Shown here piece after piece: positions 1 through 7,240 of a DNA stretch of 17,496 bases. Below the pieces are notes generated by a model, which saw nothing but the letters and a program-made list of their open reading frames with translations, was not told the DNA's origin and did no database searches. The stretch comes from DTU078 sp033808535 (lineage in GTDB: Bacteria > Bacillota > Clostridia > Oscillospirales > CAG-272): positions 1-17,496 of the forward strand of contig JAPXNL010000035.1 in the NCBI GenBank assembly GCA_033808535.1, in the 5' to 3' direction. Position numbers and translations under genes: made by a program. Position 1 is the stretch's first letter. Each line of letters starts with the position of its first letter.

Positions 1-430
1 TTTGCTTGTCCAAAGAAAGTCCCCAAAGAAATGACACTCAAGGCTCCGCCTTGAGAAACCGCTTGAGGGGAGTACCCACGGGGACTCCCCCTCACGGGGG
101 AAGTATCCCCCGAGCCCCCTCTGGGTACCTATTTGTGCGTCCGCCGGACACCGCCAGTGGTGTCCGGCGGTTTCAACAGAGTAGGAGTTGCTTGCCTATC
201 TCTATGTCGCATCCCCCTGCGGTCACTTAAGCCGCCGCTTGGGTAAGGGACCCAAGTAAGGCGGCGGAGGTTGCGTAGAGGTAACGGGTGTGCAGTCGGT
301 TCGGCACAGTATGCCGGTACAGCACAAGCTTATATATTAAAGTGAGCCTAAAAGGACAATCCGTACAAAAGTTTTTGCGGGGGGTGTGGGGGATTTTTTT
401 CCAAAAAGCTTCCCCACAATATCCCATTAA
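1..430. repeat. Hairpin-rich noncoding region, probable interspersed repeat
   Basis: No credible gene is present. The stretch is a chain of inverted repeats. These include 37-55 (8-bp arms CTCAAGGC/GCCTTGAG, 3-nt loop), 67-90 (GGGGAGT/ACTCCCC), 72-128 (GTACCCA/TGGGTAC enclosing alternating runs of five C and five G), and 141-170 (perfect 12-bp arms CCGCCGGACACC/GGTGTCCGGCGG, 6-nt loop). Further ones are 231-265 (CTTGGGT/ACCCAAG inside GCCGCC/GGCGGC), 302-316, and 385-418 (TGTGGGG/CCCCACA). Short open frames on both strands have no start context and no recognisable domain. From memory, similar hairpin strings recur between genes in gut Oscillospiraceae-type genomes; this could not be searched. 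The 385-418 hairpin lies just past the proS stop and might end its transcript, but no good U-tract follows on that strand. Confidence 0.6.
141..170. repeat. Perfect 12-bp inverted repeat hairpin
   Basis: The arms CCGCCGGACACC and GGTGTCCGGCGG are perfectly complementary around the 6-nt loop GCCAGT. On the plus strand it is followed only by TTTC, so it is at best a weak terminator. It is the strongest single hairpin of the left-edge repeat region. Confidence 0.75.
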
Positions 431-448
431 TTTAGCGAATCCGAATCT

Positions 449-1891
449 TTAATAAGCCTTTGCCCAGTAGACGAGGTGGAGTGCGGGCTTGCCGCAGCAG
501 ACGCAGGTATCGGCTATATGCTCCTGCTCGAACGGGATGCAGCGCGAGCTCACGCCCGTGCGCGCCTTTATCTCGTCCTCGCAGGCCTCCTCGCCGCACC
601 ACATGGCGCGCACAAACCCGTCGCCGTGCGCCTCAAGCGCTGCGATGATCTCCTCCGCCGAGCGGCAGTCGTAGGTATGCGCCTGCCGGTTCGCAAGCGC
701 TCTCTCGAACATCCCGTTATACACCGCTTCGAGCTTCTCCTTGGCGGCGGCTTCAACGCCGTCAAGCGACACCACAGCCTTCTCGCGGTTGTGGCGGGTG
801 ACGAGCACGCACTGCCCCGCCTCGATATCACGCGGTCCAAGCTCAAGCCGCACCGGCACGCCCTTCATCTCATATTCGGCGTATTTCCAGCCGGCGCTGT
901 TGTCGCTTACATCGACTTTGACGCGGATACCTGCGGCGCGCAGCCGGTCAGCGATCTCTGTTGCCTTCTCGACAACGCCCGGCTTGTGCATCGCGACCGG
1001 TATCACTACCACCTGTATCGGCGCGACGGCGGGCGGCAATACCAGACCGCTGTCGTCGCCGTGCGTCATGATGATTCCACCTATCATGCGGGTCGTGCAG
1101 CCCCACGAGGTCTGGTGCGGGTAAACAAGCTTGTTCTCTTTGTCTGCGTACTGTATATCAAACGCGCGCGCGAACCCGTCGCCGAAATAATGGCTGGTTC
1201 CCGCCTGCAGCGACTTGCCGTCGTGCATCAGCGCCTCGATGGCGTATGTCGCCTCCGCACCCGCGAACTTGTCGCTGTCTGTCTTGCGCCCCTTGACAAC
1301 AGGGATCGCAAGCACTTTTTCGTGAAACTCCGCGTAAACGTTCAGCATTTGCAGCGTCTCAGCTATCGCCTCCTCGGCGGTGGCGTGCATCGTGTGGCCT
1401 TCCTGCCATAAAAACTCGCGGCTGCGCAAAAACGGACGGGTCGTCTTCTCCCAGCGCACTACGCTGCACCACTGGTTGTAGAGCTTCGGCAGGTCGCGCC
1501 ACGACCTGATGATGTTGGCGTAATGCTCGCAGAACAGCGTTTCAGAGGTTGGCCGCACGCAGAGCGGCTCGGTCAGCTCCTCGCTGCCACCGCGTGTGAC
1601 CCACGCCACCTCGGGTGCAAAACCCTCGACATGCTCCTTCTCCTTGTTGAGCAGTGACTCGGGTATAAACAGGGGCATGTAGACATTCTCGTGTCCCAGC
1701 TCCTTGAACCGGGTGTCGAGAATGCGCTGCATATGCTCCCATATCGCATAGCCGTAGGGCCTGATTATCATGCAGCCCTTGACGGACGAATAATCTATCA
1801 GATCGGCCTTTTTGCATATATCCGTGTACCACTGCGCGAAATCGACCGCCATCGGCGTGATTTCTTCAACAAGGCGCTTTTCCTGTGCCAT
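449..1891 (-). CDS. proS: Prolyl-tRNA synthetase, short form without editing insertion
   Basis: Cytoplasmic class II aminoacyl-tRNA synthetase that activates proline with ATP and charges tRNA-Pro. The 480 residues match the archaeal/eukaryal-like ProS type (about 480 aa), which lacks the large INS editing domain of the E. coli type. Visible landmarks are the substrate motif RPTSETLF (113-120), motif 2 around FLRSREFLWQEGHT (154-167), motif 3 around SWGCTTRMIGG (262-272) and the anticodon-binding domain from about 290. The C-terminal zinc-type domain has cysteines at 432, 437, 463 and 465/466, and the protein ends in the tyrosine typical of this form. The start is fixed by AGAGG about 11 nt upstream and a consensus promoter behind it. 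It appears to be transcribed alone; read-through from the CotH gene upstream is possible because no terminator is visible between them. Confidence 0.97.
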   Translation of the reverse strand: MAQEKRLVEEITPMAVDFAQWYTDICKKADLIDYSSVKGCMIIRPYGYAIWEHMQRILDTRFKELGHENVYMPLFIPESLLNKEKEHVEGFAPEVAWVTRGGSEELTEPLCVRPTSETLFCEHYANIIRSWRDLPKLYNQWCSVVRWEKTTRPFLRSREFLWQEGHTMHATAEEAIAETLQMLNVYAEFHEKVLAIPVVKGRKTDSDKFAGAEATYAIEALMHDGKSLQAGTSHYFGDGFARAFDIQYADKENKLVYPHQTSWGCTTRMIGGIIMTHGDDSGLVLPPAVAPIQVVVIPVAMHKPGVVEKATEIADRLRAAGIRVKVDVSDNSAGWKYAEYEMKGVPVRLELGPRDIEAGQCVLVTRHNREKAVVSLDGVEAAAKEKLEAVYNGMFERALANRQAHTYDCRSAEEIIAALEAHGDGFVRAMWCGEEACEDEIKARTGVSSRCIPFEQEHIADTCVCCGKPALHLVYWAKAY

Positions 1892-1927
1892 ACTAAATAT
1901 ATCCTCTATAAAAAATAGTTTCTTAAA

Positions 1928-1956
1928 ATTATATAATAATCCTCTGTTTATGTCAA
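1928..1956 (-). promoter_or_regulatory. Consensus sigma-70/SigA promoter of proS
   Basis: On the minus strand the -35 box TTGACA (1956-1951) and the -10 box TATAAT (1933-1928) are separated by exactly 17 nt, a perfect match to the housekeeping consensus. The predicted transcript start near 1921 leaves a leader of about 30 nt, too short for a T-box element, so proS shows no sign of tRNA-sensing control. Confidence 0.9.
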
Positions 1957-1995
1957 TAGCCAGAACGCTGCCGGCACGGCGTCTCTGCGATTGAC

Positions 1996-3366
1996 TCAGT
2001 CAAGTTTCCACTCGCTGTCAAGCCATTTTATGCGCTGTTCGACCCATGAGTACAGGTAATCGACTTCCTCTTTGAAAGTAAACAGCGCTCTGTTGCCCCG
2101 CAGTTCCGTGCTTTTCAGCTTGTGTTTGTATAATTTGTGCGTCATCTGCTCCGACTGGGCTATCAGGTTCTGTGGTATATCTCTTATATCTGAAAGGTAT
2201 TTGTCTAACACGCCCGCGGCTCTCAGCTCTGTCCAGCGCTCACAGACCATTTTGAAGAAAGTCGGATCGTCCATCAGCATATCAAACCACGGCGCGGTGC
2301 GGACATGGTAGCCTTCGGGGTAAAGACAGGTTGCAACATCCTGGTTGCCCATGCAGGTGTCATAATCCCACGGCGGACCCATGTATATTTTGCCGCCTTT
2401 TATATATGTGTAGCAGCTTGTCGTGAAACCAGAATCGAAATTCTTGACAAACTCGTTGACTATATACCAGTCGACAAACGAGGGGACGTCGATGTACTTC
2501 GAAAACTCGTCATACCCTTTTCTCATCGCCTTGTCGGCGGTGATGAATTTCAGCTTAAACAGCTTCAGCAGCTCTTTTTTCTTTTCCTCGCCGATGTCCT
2601 CTACTTCAGCCTGCTTATAAGTAATATGCACTCCGCTGTTTAAGTTGATACAGTGATCGCAGTCGTTGCCGTGCCTCCACGCAACCTCTATCTCAAACAG
2701 CCCTTCGGTGTTCTCGTTGATGTTCACGCGGTTGTCGTGTATCTGAATTTTCTCGGTCAGCACATAAAGACCGTTATACCTGCCGTTTATATAAACGTCG
2801 ACATATTTGGCCTCGACCGAATACTGCAGCCCTATGTCGACGGCAAGATTCAGCGTCAGATAGTTGCGCATCAGGGTCTTGTCGCTGTATGTGGTCACGA
2901 GCACCCATGTGCGTGCCTCGCCCATGCCGAGCAGGTCGGTTTTCTCGGCCAGCTTGATGTTGTACGGCTTCTGCATAAACGACCACGAATAGTTGCCCCT
3001 GCCCTTGATTTCGAGCGGCTGGTCGTAGATGCCAACGCCGTCTTCGACGACAAGCGAGTATGTGCCGGGCAGATATTTTTCTTTTGTAATTTTGTTTTTA
3101 TTTAAGTCGCCGTCAAGGTTGATGTAGAGCGTGGGCAGGTTTGTTGCCTTCGGATATTTCTCGGCTTCCTCGGGTGTGGCGGCTCTGTAGGGGGGGGTTA
3201 TTGTGTCCTCCGGCTCGGTTGTTTCGGTTTCGGTTAACGGTTCGGTTTCAGAGTCGGCAGCGCCTGGCGCACAGCCAAATAGCGCAAGCACCATTGACAA
3301 TATTATAGCCAGTGCCGTGCAAATCGTGTTTGCCTTGATATGCGATTTATTTGAAAAGTGATTCAT
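1996..3366 (-). CDS. CotH kinase-like lipoprotein
   Basis: A 456-residue predicted lipoprotein: positively charged N-terminus, hydrophobic segment about 14-31, lipobox ending at Cys32, then a Thr/Glu-rich linker (about 38-58). The rest matches the CotH protein-kinase-like family: KGRGNYSW (121-128), SDKTLMRN (161-168), YINGRYNGLYVLTEKI (192-207) and the signature WDYDTCMGN (333-341), which corresponds to the family's W-D-x-D-x-x-x-G-N active-site motif. Characterised CotH proteins phosphorylate spore-coat proteins. A lipid-anchored version should act outside the cytoplasmic membrane, so a spore-coat role is not implied and the substrate is unknown. It is probably the last gene of the minus-strand cluster that starts at 5685. 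The ATG at 3366 has no clear Shine-Dalgarno sequence, although the signal peptide supports it. No terminator follows. Confidence 0.88.
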   Translation of the reverse strand: MNHFSNKSHIKANTICTALAIILSMVLALFGCAPGAADSETEPLTETETTEPEDTITPPYRAATPEEAEKYPKATNLPTLYINLDGDLNKNKITKEKYLPGTYSLVVEDGVGIYDQPLEIKGRGNYSWSFMQKPYNIKLAEKTDLLGMGEARTWVLVTTYSDKTLMRNYLTLNLAVDIGLQYSVEAKYVDVYINGRYNGLYVLTEKIQIHDNRVNINENTEGLFEIEVAWRHGNDCDHCINLNSGVHITYKQAEVEDIGEEKKKELLKLFKLKFITADKAMRKGYDEFSKYIDVPSFVDWYIVNEFVKNFDSGFTTSCYTYIKGGKIYMGPPWDYDTCMGNQDVATCLYPEGYHVRTAPWFDMLMDDPTFFKMVCERWTELRAAGVLDKYLSDIRDIPQNLIAQSEQMTHKLYKHKLKSTELRGNRALFTFKEEVDYLYSWVEQRIKWLDSEWKLD

Positions 3367-3375
3367 TGCATTTTT

Positions 3376-3393
3376 CCGCGGCGTCCGCCGCGG
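3376..3393. repeat. GC-only 18-bp palindrome between ATPase remnant and CotH gene
   Basis: CCGCGGCG-TC-CGCCGCGG is a perfect 8-bp inverted repeat with a 2-nt centre. It lies in the 48-bp gap just past the stop of the truncated ATPase and 10 nt upstream of the CotH start. In the minus-strand transcript it is followed by A residues, not U, so it is not an intrinsic terminator. It could stabilise or attenuate the message, or mark the junction where the ATPase gene lost its 3' part. Confidence 0.7.
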
Positions 3394-3414
3394 AGTTCTC
3401 CCGTTAAAATATGC

Positions 3415-3723
3415 TTATATTATCAGTTTATATTTACACCGGGCGATGTAGTCGTCGAAAAAGTCGCTCCGGTTGTAGAGAGTTGAGCGGCTCAGCCCAA
3501 GTTTTTCGGCGATTACATTTAATATAGTGCTCTTGCCGCTTCCGTTGCCGCCGCAGAAGATCGTAATGTCCGAAAACATAAAATCGTCGGGCAGCTCCCT
3601 CTCGCGGAACAGCACAAACGGGTAGCATGAATTGTAGTCGGTCCGCAAAGATTTGGGGTTGGAAATTAAAAAATCCTCGTCCTCATCCCTTGAAAGCATG
3701 TGAAACGACTCGAGATAGACCAC
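3415..3723 (-). pseudogene. Truncated AAA/ABC-type ATPase, N-terminal part only
   Basis: The best start is a GTG at 3723: AAGGAG (3737-3732) sits 8 nt upstream, and the conserved N-terminus V-Y-L-E-S-F begins right there. An in-frame ATG at 3783 would overlap the preceding gene and adds residues unrelated to the family. This gives 102 residues with a clear P-loop GGNGSGKST (58-66) followed by the family-like stretch NVIAEKLGLSRSTLYNRSDFF. Proteins of this kind in Firmicutes are, from memory, about 230-250 residues; here the frame stops soon after Walker A. No Walker B, signature or D-loop motif follows, and only 48 bp remain before the CotH gene. It is therefore probably a decayed or 3'-deleted gene, though the intact ribosome-binding site means a short peptide may still be made. 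Confidence 0.75.
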
Positions 3724-3757
3724 TTTGAAATCTCCTTGAAGCCGGAAATCCAGCCGA

Positions 3758-5215
3758 TTAAGAGTTGCCGGCAAGCACCTCAAATGCCTCTGCCAGCCGG
3801 TAATACATCTCTATGCCTACGGAGTTGGTTTCCTCGTAGTGGCTTCTGCCGGACGCATCCGTCGCCCTTTCAAAATACGGGTTGTCAGCGTTGATCAGAA
3901 AGTCGTTTGGCGCGACTATGTAGCCGACCTCGTCGTCGCACAGCCCCCAGACTAGCAGGTTGTCGTCGCCGGTTATCTCGACAAGCGTCCTGTAAGGCTC
4001 GGCATCGGGGTTAGCCGCCGCGCCGCCCGCCGAGCCGCCGTATGCAAGCTCGGGAAACAGCTCGCCCGGCACGAGCGCGATGTTTATACCGCCCAGCGAC
4101 ATGAGCGACGCCTGCGTTTCAAGCGCAAGCCCGTGCTGTCCGCCGCCGTCCAAAGGCTTTGAGTCAAGCACTCCAAGAGATGATAGCAGGACAAACACCT
4201 TGTTGTCAAGGTTTACCGTGAATTTATGCGTTTTGTCTGTAATGCGCGGCGCAAGCTGCACCTCGTCTTTGATAGACAGCACATATCCGGCAAGGCGTTC
4301 GCCGGTCACAACCACATTTTGCTCGACAGGGTATTCGGCGCCCCGCCAGTCCTTTTGCCGCTCGGTTGAAATCAGCCCGCCGACCGCACCGGCAAAGAAG
4401 ATGAAGTCGTCGCCGGTATCGGCTTTGATTTTGCGCCCCATGTAGCAGGGGAAGTCGGCGCTTACGCGGCTGTTTTCGCTGCGCAGCGCCTCGGGATGCG
4501 CGCCGTAGCTTATAATCTGCAGCCCCGCCGAGCCGTCAACCGGCTCGAACCGGAAGCGGTGGACATATGTATCGTATATATACGGCGGGCGTGAGTCACG
4601 CTGAAGGTTGCCGGTGTCGGCTTTGCCGTAATACAGCCGCCCGTCGCGCGCCGACACGCATGCAAGCCTGATTGCATTCCGGGTTTGCAGCTTTACCTTT
4701 TCCATAAACGCCGCGTTTTTGCCGTCCTGCCCGACCGGTCCCCACAGCCCGAGCGTATCGATGCCCGCGTGCGTGTGCGTCGCGGCGATGTGCACCGCTG
4801 TAATGTTAAACTGCTTTATAGTGTCCGCCAGTCCTGCTTTTATCTCGTCGACAAACCGCTTTGACAGTCCCACGCAGTCGACGGCGGCAACGACAATCGC
4901 TCTGCCCGATTTGTCGGAAATATAGGCGGCGCGCGCACACTGCGGGTCAAGCATTCCGGTTGCGACATTGTCGTTGCGGTAGCCGGCGATATAGTAAGCC
5001 GAGCCGAAGCTGTCGGTCGCCGGGTCGTAGTCGCCGGGGATTATCTCCGTGCAGCCGAATCCAAACGACCACAGGTCCGAACAGGGCGTCCCGGAGGAAT
5101 TTTCGGCGGCCGCAGACGTTTCATCGCCGGTTGAGGCAGAGCCGCTCCATGTGCAGCCGGGCAATGCGGAGCACAGGAGAACACCGGTTAAAGCTATAGT
5201 CAGCATGCGTTTCAT
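3758..5215 (-). CDS. Neutral/alkaline ceramidase-fold lipoprotein
   Basis: A 485-residue predicted lipoprotein with a short signal peptide and lipobox LPGC (Cys21). The mature part matches the N-terminal zinc-amidohydrolase domain of the neutral/alkaline non-lysosomal ceramidase family: a family-like opening FGFGCTEIIPG (51-61), VHIAATHTHAG (141-151) with His147/His149 as likely metal ligands, YGAHPEAL (237-244), SADFPCYMG (252-260) and FFAGAVGG (273-280). Known ceramidases cleave the amide bond of ceramides. Many bacterial relatives have no proven substrate, and sphingolipids are not expected in this host, so a host lipid or another amide is only a guess. The start is firm: AAGGAGG lies 5 nt before the ATG. 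The upstream membrane-protein gene ends 14 bp before it, so the two are surely co-transcribed. Confidence 0.85.
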   Translation of the reverse strand: MKRMLTIALTGVLLCSALPGCTWSGSASTGDETSAAAENSSGTPCSDLWSFGFGCTEIIPGDYDPATDSFGSAYYIAGYRNDNVATGMLDPQCARAAYISDKSGRAIVVAAVDCVGLSKRFVDEIKAGLADTIKQFNITAVHIAATHTHAGIDTLGLWGPVGQDGKNAAFMEKVKLQTRNAIRLACVSARDGRLYYGKADTGNLQRDSRPPYIYDTYVHRFRFEPVDGSAGLQIISYGAHPEALRSENSRVSADFPCYMGRKIKADTGDDFIFFAGAVGGLISTERQKDWRGAEYPVEQNVVVTGERLAGYVLSIKDEVQLAPRITDKTHKFTVNLDNKVFVLLSSLGVLDSKPLDGGGQHGLALETQASLMSLGGINIALVPGELFPELAYGGSAGGAAANPDAEPYRTLVEITGDDNLLVWGLCDDEVGYIVAPNDFLINADNPYFERATDASGRSHYEETNSVGIEMYYRLAEAFEVLAGNS

Positions 5216-5229
5216 ATTTTCCTCCTTTT

Positions 5230-5685
5230 TTATAAGATTCTGCTGTCAAACAAGTCCGTTAATATTGACACGAATACCCGCAGCGGCACGCCGTTTATCC
5301 TGCACATCCACAGCGACGCCGCAGCCGACGCGATTGCCGCAAGAACAGCAAATATGGCGATAAGCCACTTTGCTGCTTTTGACCCTACGGCCCGGCTTGC
5401 GGTCGCGACCGCCGCACAGGCTGTCGCATTCACGGCGCAGAGAGGCAGGTGCGGCGTGACCTTTGCTGTCGCAAGCGCGGACAGCGCAAGCATGGCGATT
5501 TTCTCGCCGCCTTCGAGATTTTTTGCCATAGCGCCCGCAAGCAGGCCTGCTCCGCGAACTGCTACAACGGGAAAAATGCAGAGCAGCGCGAAAATAACCG
5601 CTCCGATTATAAACAGGCGCACAACATGATTGTATATTGGCTCTCCTGCACGCGCTTCTGTCAGATGAGGGGTTTGGTCCGGCAT
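5230..5685 (-). CDS. Small alanine-rich membrane protein of unknown function
   Basis: I do not recognise this 151-residue protein. It has a polar N-terminus, a strong membrane segment at about 21-43, an alanine-rich mildly hydrophobic middle (62-98) and a second strong membrane segment at about 106-128. A 20-residue tail ends in FDSRIL. The start is supported by GAGGTGG just upstream of the ATG. It is first in the minus-strand cluster and ends 14 bp before the ceramidase-fold lipoprotein, so a role at the membrane alongside the two downstream lipoproteins is plausible but unproven. The 85 bp between it and the tmcAL stop contain no promoter I could defend, so it may be read through from tmcAL. 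Confidence 0.75.
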   Translation of the reverse strand: MPDQTPHLTEARAGEPIYNHVVRLFIIGAVIFALLCIFPVVAVRGAGLLAGAMAKNLEGGEKIAMLALSALATAKVTPHLPLCAVNATACAAVATASRAVGSKAAKWLIAIFAVLAAIASAAASLWMCRINGVPLRVFVSILTDLFDSRIL

Positions 5686-5770
5686 ATTTCCACCTCGCAG
5701 TAATTTTGAACTAAAAGCGCGACAACCTTGCTGTTGTGAGATGCATTAAACCCGCATAAAAATTACGCGC

Positions 5771-7132
5771 TCATGCATCGGGCAGTATCACGGGCGAGAG
5801 CGTGAGCGGGTCGCCCCTGTCTCCGCACGCGAGCATATATATCCCGTCGGCGCGGGCGCAGCGCTCAAACGCGCATTTAGCCACGGGCGGCAGCGCCCTG
5901 TAATCGGCAGGTTTTGTGACGACGGGAATCCGCGAACGCTTTTTTATCTTGCGCAAAAGCGCCGTGCCGCGCGAGTTTGCGGCAAGCAGCGATGTGTATG
6001 GCGGGGGCGCGCCGACCTCGTCGTATGTCACGCCGAAAAGACAGTTTAGTGCCGCGCGCCGGATTTTCGCCCGGGTCAGGTGCTTTGCGNNNNNNNNNNC
6101 GAGCGCATTCTCATATAGCTCCGGTACCGATATGCTTTTGCGCGCGGCATTGCACAGCCGCTCGGCAAGCCCCCCGTCGGCGTCGCAGCATTTCGCAAGC
6201 TCTGACGGGTCCGCCAGCCTGAAAAACAAAGGCAGCGCCGGGCCCAGACGTTCGGATGATACCGGCATGCCGCGCGACTCAAACAATGCGATTGTCTGGG
6301 GCGGAACAAGCCGTCCGAGCGCCTCCCGGTCGCCGCACTCCCACGCCGCGCGCGACGCTGTCGCCGACAGTCCCCGGATTCTGGGCAGCGGGATCGGCAC
6401 TAAGTCCGAGCCTGATCTGTCGAGCGCGTCTATATACTCCGCCGCGAGTATGTCGTTTGGCGACACGGGGTAAAACGCGCTCTCGCCGTATTTTTCGCGG
6501 TAGAGTGCATGGACGGCGCGCAGCTTGGAGCCGCCCGCGCGCTCGGGGCGCTCATGTGGCTCCAAAGCCTCCCGCCGCGCTAGGTATTCGCGGAAATTCG
6601 CCACCGCCGCCGCTTCTTCGGTCGTGTATGTGATTTTCCTGTGTGCGGGTGTGTCGGGCAGTGCAGATTTAAATGCGGGTGTATCGAATGTCGTAGCGGG
6701 TTCACAAGTTAGCATATCACCTGCAGGCACTCCGGGTGTGCCTGCTACATGAGTCGTGTTATTTTGAGCGGACGGAGCGCTCTGGCTTAAATCAACAGCC
6801 GCCGTGCTGACACTCTCACAGCCGAAACAGAGCACATCATATACGCCCAGCGCGTCGGCGAGCGACACCGCCGCCCGCGCGAAAAACTCCGCGCTCGAGC
6901 ACGACCACGGATGGGGCAACTCCAGCACCAGATCGCAGCCGCACCTGACCGCCACAGCCGCGCGCTCGTATTTCGGCGCACAGGCAAGCTCGCCGCGCTG
7001 CACATAGTTGCCGTTCATGACGGCGGTGATTGTCGCATCGCTGCCCAGCCGCGCGCGTATCAGCTCAAGCTGGTGCAGGTGCCCCAGGTGGAAAGGATTA
7101 TATTCACATATAACAATTGCATTTATCATCAT
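5771..7132 (-). CDS. tmcAL: tRNA(Met) cytidine acetate ligase, with insertion and assembly gap
   Basis: TmcAL (formerly YlbM) uses ATP and acetate to form N4-acetylcytidine at the wobble position of elongator tRNA-Met. The N-terminal nucleotidyltransferase-like fold is evident: CEYNPFHLGHL (9-19) with the H-x-G-H motif, VMNGNYVQRGE (38-48), and later NDILAAEYIDAL (about 226-237) and LSATASRA. At 453 residues it is longer than the usual 400-415. The excess is a low-complexity segment at about 108-166, between FGCES and ITYTTEE. Ten Ns at 6090-6099 fall near the C-terminus but keep the frame. No Shine-Dalgarno site precedes the start, and either of two adjacent ATGs (7132 or 7129) could be used. 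It is divergent from ackA, whose enzyme also handles acetate; that link is suggestive only. Confidence 0.93.
   Translation of the reverse strand: MMINAIVICEYNPFHLGHLHQLELIRARLGSDATITAVMNGNYVQRGELACAPKYERAAVAVRCGCDLVLELPHPWSCSSAEFFARAAVSLADALGVYDVLCFGCESVSTAAVDLSQSAPSAQNNTTHVAGTPGVPAGDMLTCEPATTFDTPAFKSALPDTPAHRKITYTTEEAAAVANFREYLARREALEPHERPERAGGSKLRAVHALYREKYGESAFYPVSPNDILAAEYIDALDRSGSDLVPIPLPRIRGLSATASRAAWECGDREALGRLVPPQTIALFESRGMPVSSERLGPALPLFFRLADPSELAKCCDADGGLAERLCNAARKSISVPELYENALXXXXAKHLTRAKIRRAALNCLFGVTYDEVGAPPPYTSLLAANSRGTALLRKIKKRSRIPVVTKPADYRALPPVAKCAFERCARADGIYMLACGDRGDPLTLSPVILPDA
6090..6099. other. Assembly gap of ten Ns inside tmcAL
   Basis: The left flank ends in ...TTTGCG and the right flank begins CGAGCG..., so they share CG. 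Joining them on that overlap removes 12 nt, or four codons, and leaves the reading frame intact (minus strand ENALAKHLTRAKIRR). The length then matches the usual family spacing as I recall it. The gap may therefore hide no real sequence. Confidence 0.95.
6635..6811 (-). other. In-frame low-complexity insertion within tmcAL
   Basis: The segment encodes about 59 Thr/Pro/Ala/Ser-rich residues. The nonamer TGCGGGTGT occurs at 6644-6652 and 6674-6682, exactly 30 bp apart, producing a partial 10-residue repeat (DTPAFKSALP then DTPAH). An 8-bp inverted repeat GCAGGCAC/GTGCCTGC lies at 6723-6745. The base composition is visibly more AT-rich than the flanking coding DNA. It interrupts no recognised catalytic motif and probably forms a flexible loop. 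Confidence 0.65.
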
Positions 7133-7169
7133 ATTTTTATGTATTTACAATGAATTTTGCCGGGCTGTA

Positions 7170-7198
7170 TTGCATTATCACAATATGTGTATTATAAT
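7170..7198 (+). promoter_or_regulatory. Promoter of ackA
   Basis: TTGCAT (7170-7175) and TATAAT (7193-7198) are separated by 17 nt. The predicted start near 7205 gives a leader of about 36 nt carrying AAGGAG at 7224-7229. The 108-bp divergent gap to tmcAL showed no equally convincing promoter for the minus strand. Confidence 0.75.
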
Positions 7199-7240
7199 AA
7201 CATTGATATTGTTGTTTTAATTTAAGGAGTAACTTTTTTA

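Noticed and set aside
385..418. Hairpin as the proS terminator
   Set aside because: The stem is only 7 bp with a long loop, and on the minus strand it is followed by C and A residues rather than a U-tract.
6..427. Two open frames (6-230 plus strand, 227-427 minus strand)
   Set aside because: Both run through the hairpin repeats, lack ribosome-binding sites and contain no domain; they are by-products of the repeat DNA.
476..1411. 311-codon open frame antisense to proS
   Set aside because: It is an antisense shadow of a strongly conserved gene in GC-rich DNA, and its translation shows no family features.
1892..1927. T-box leader for proS
   Set aside because: The consensus promoter leaves only about 30 nt of leader; a T-box needs well over 100 nt. 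The argS gene also has no separate long leader.
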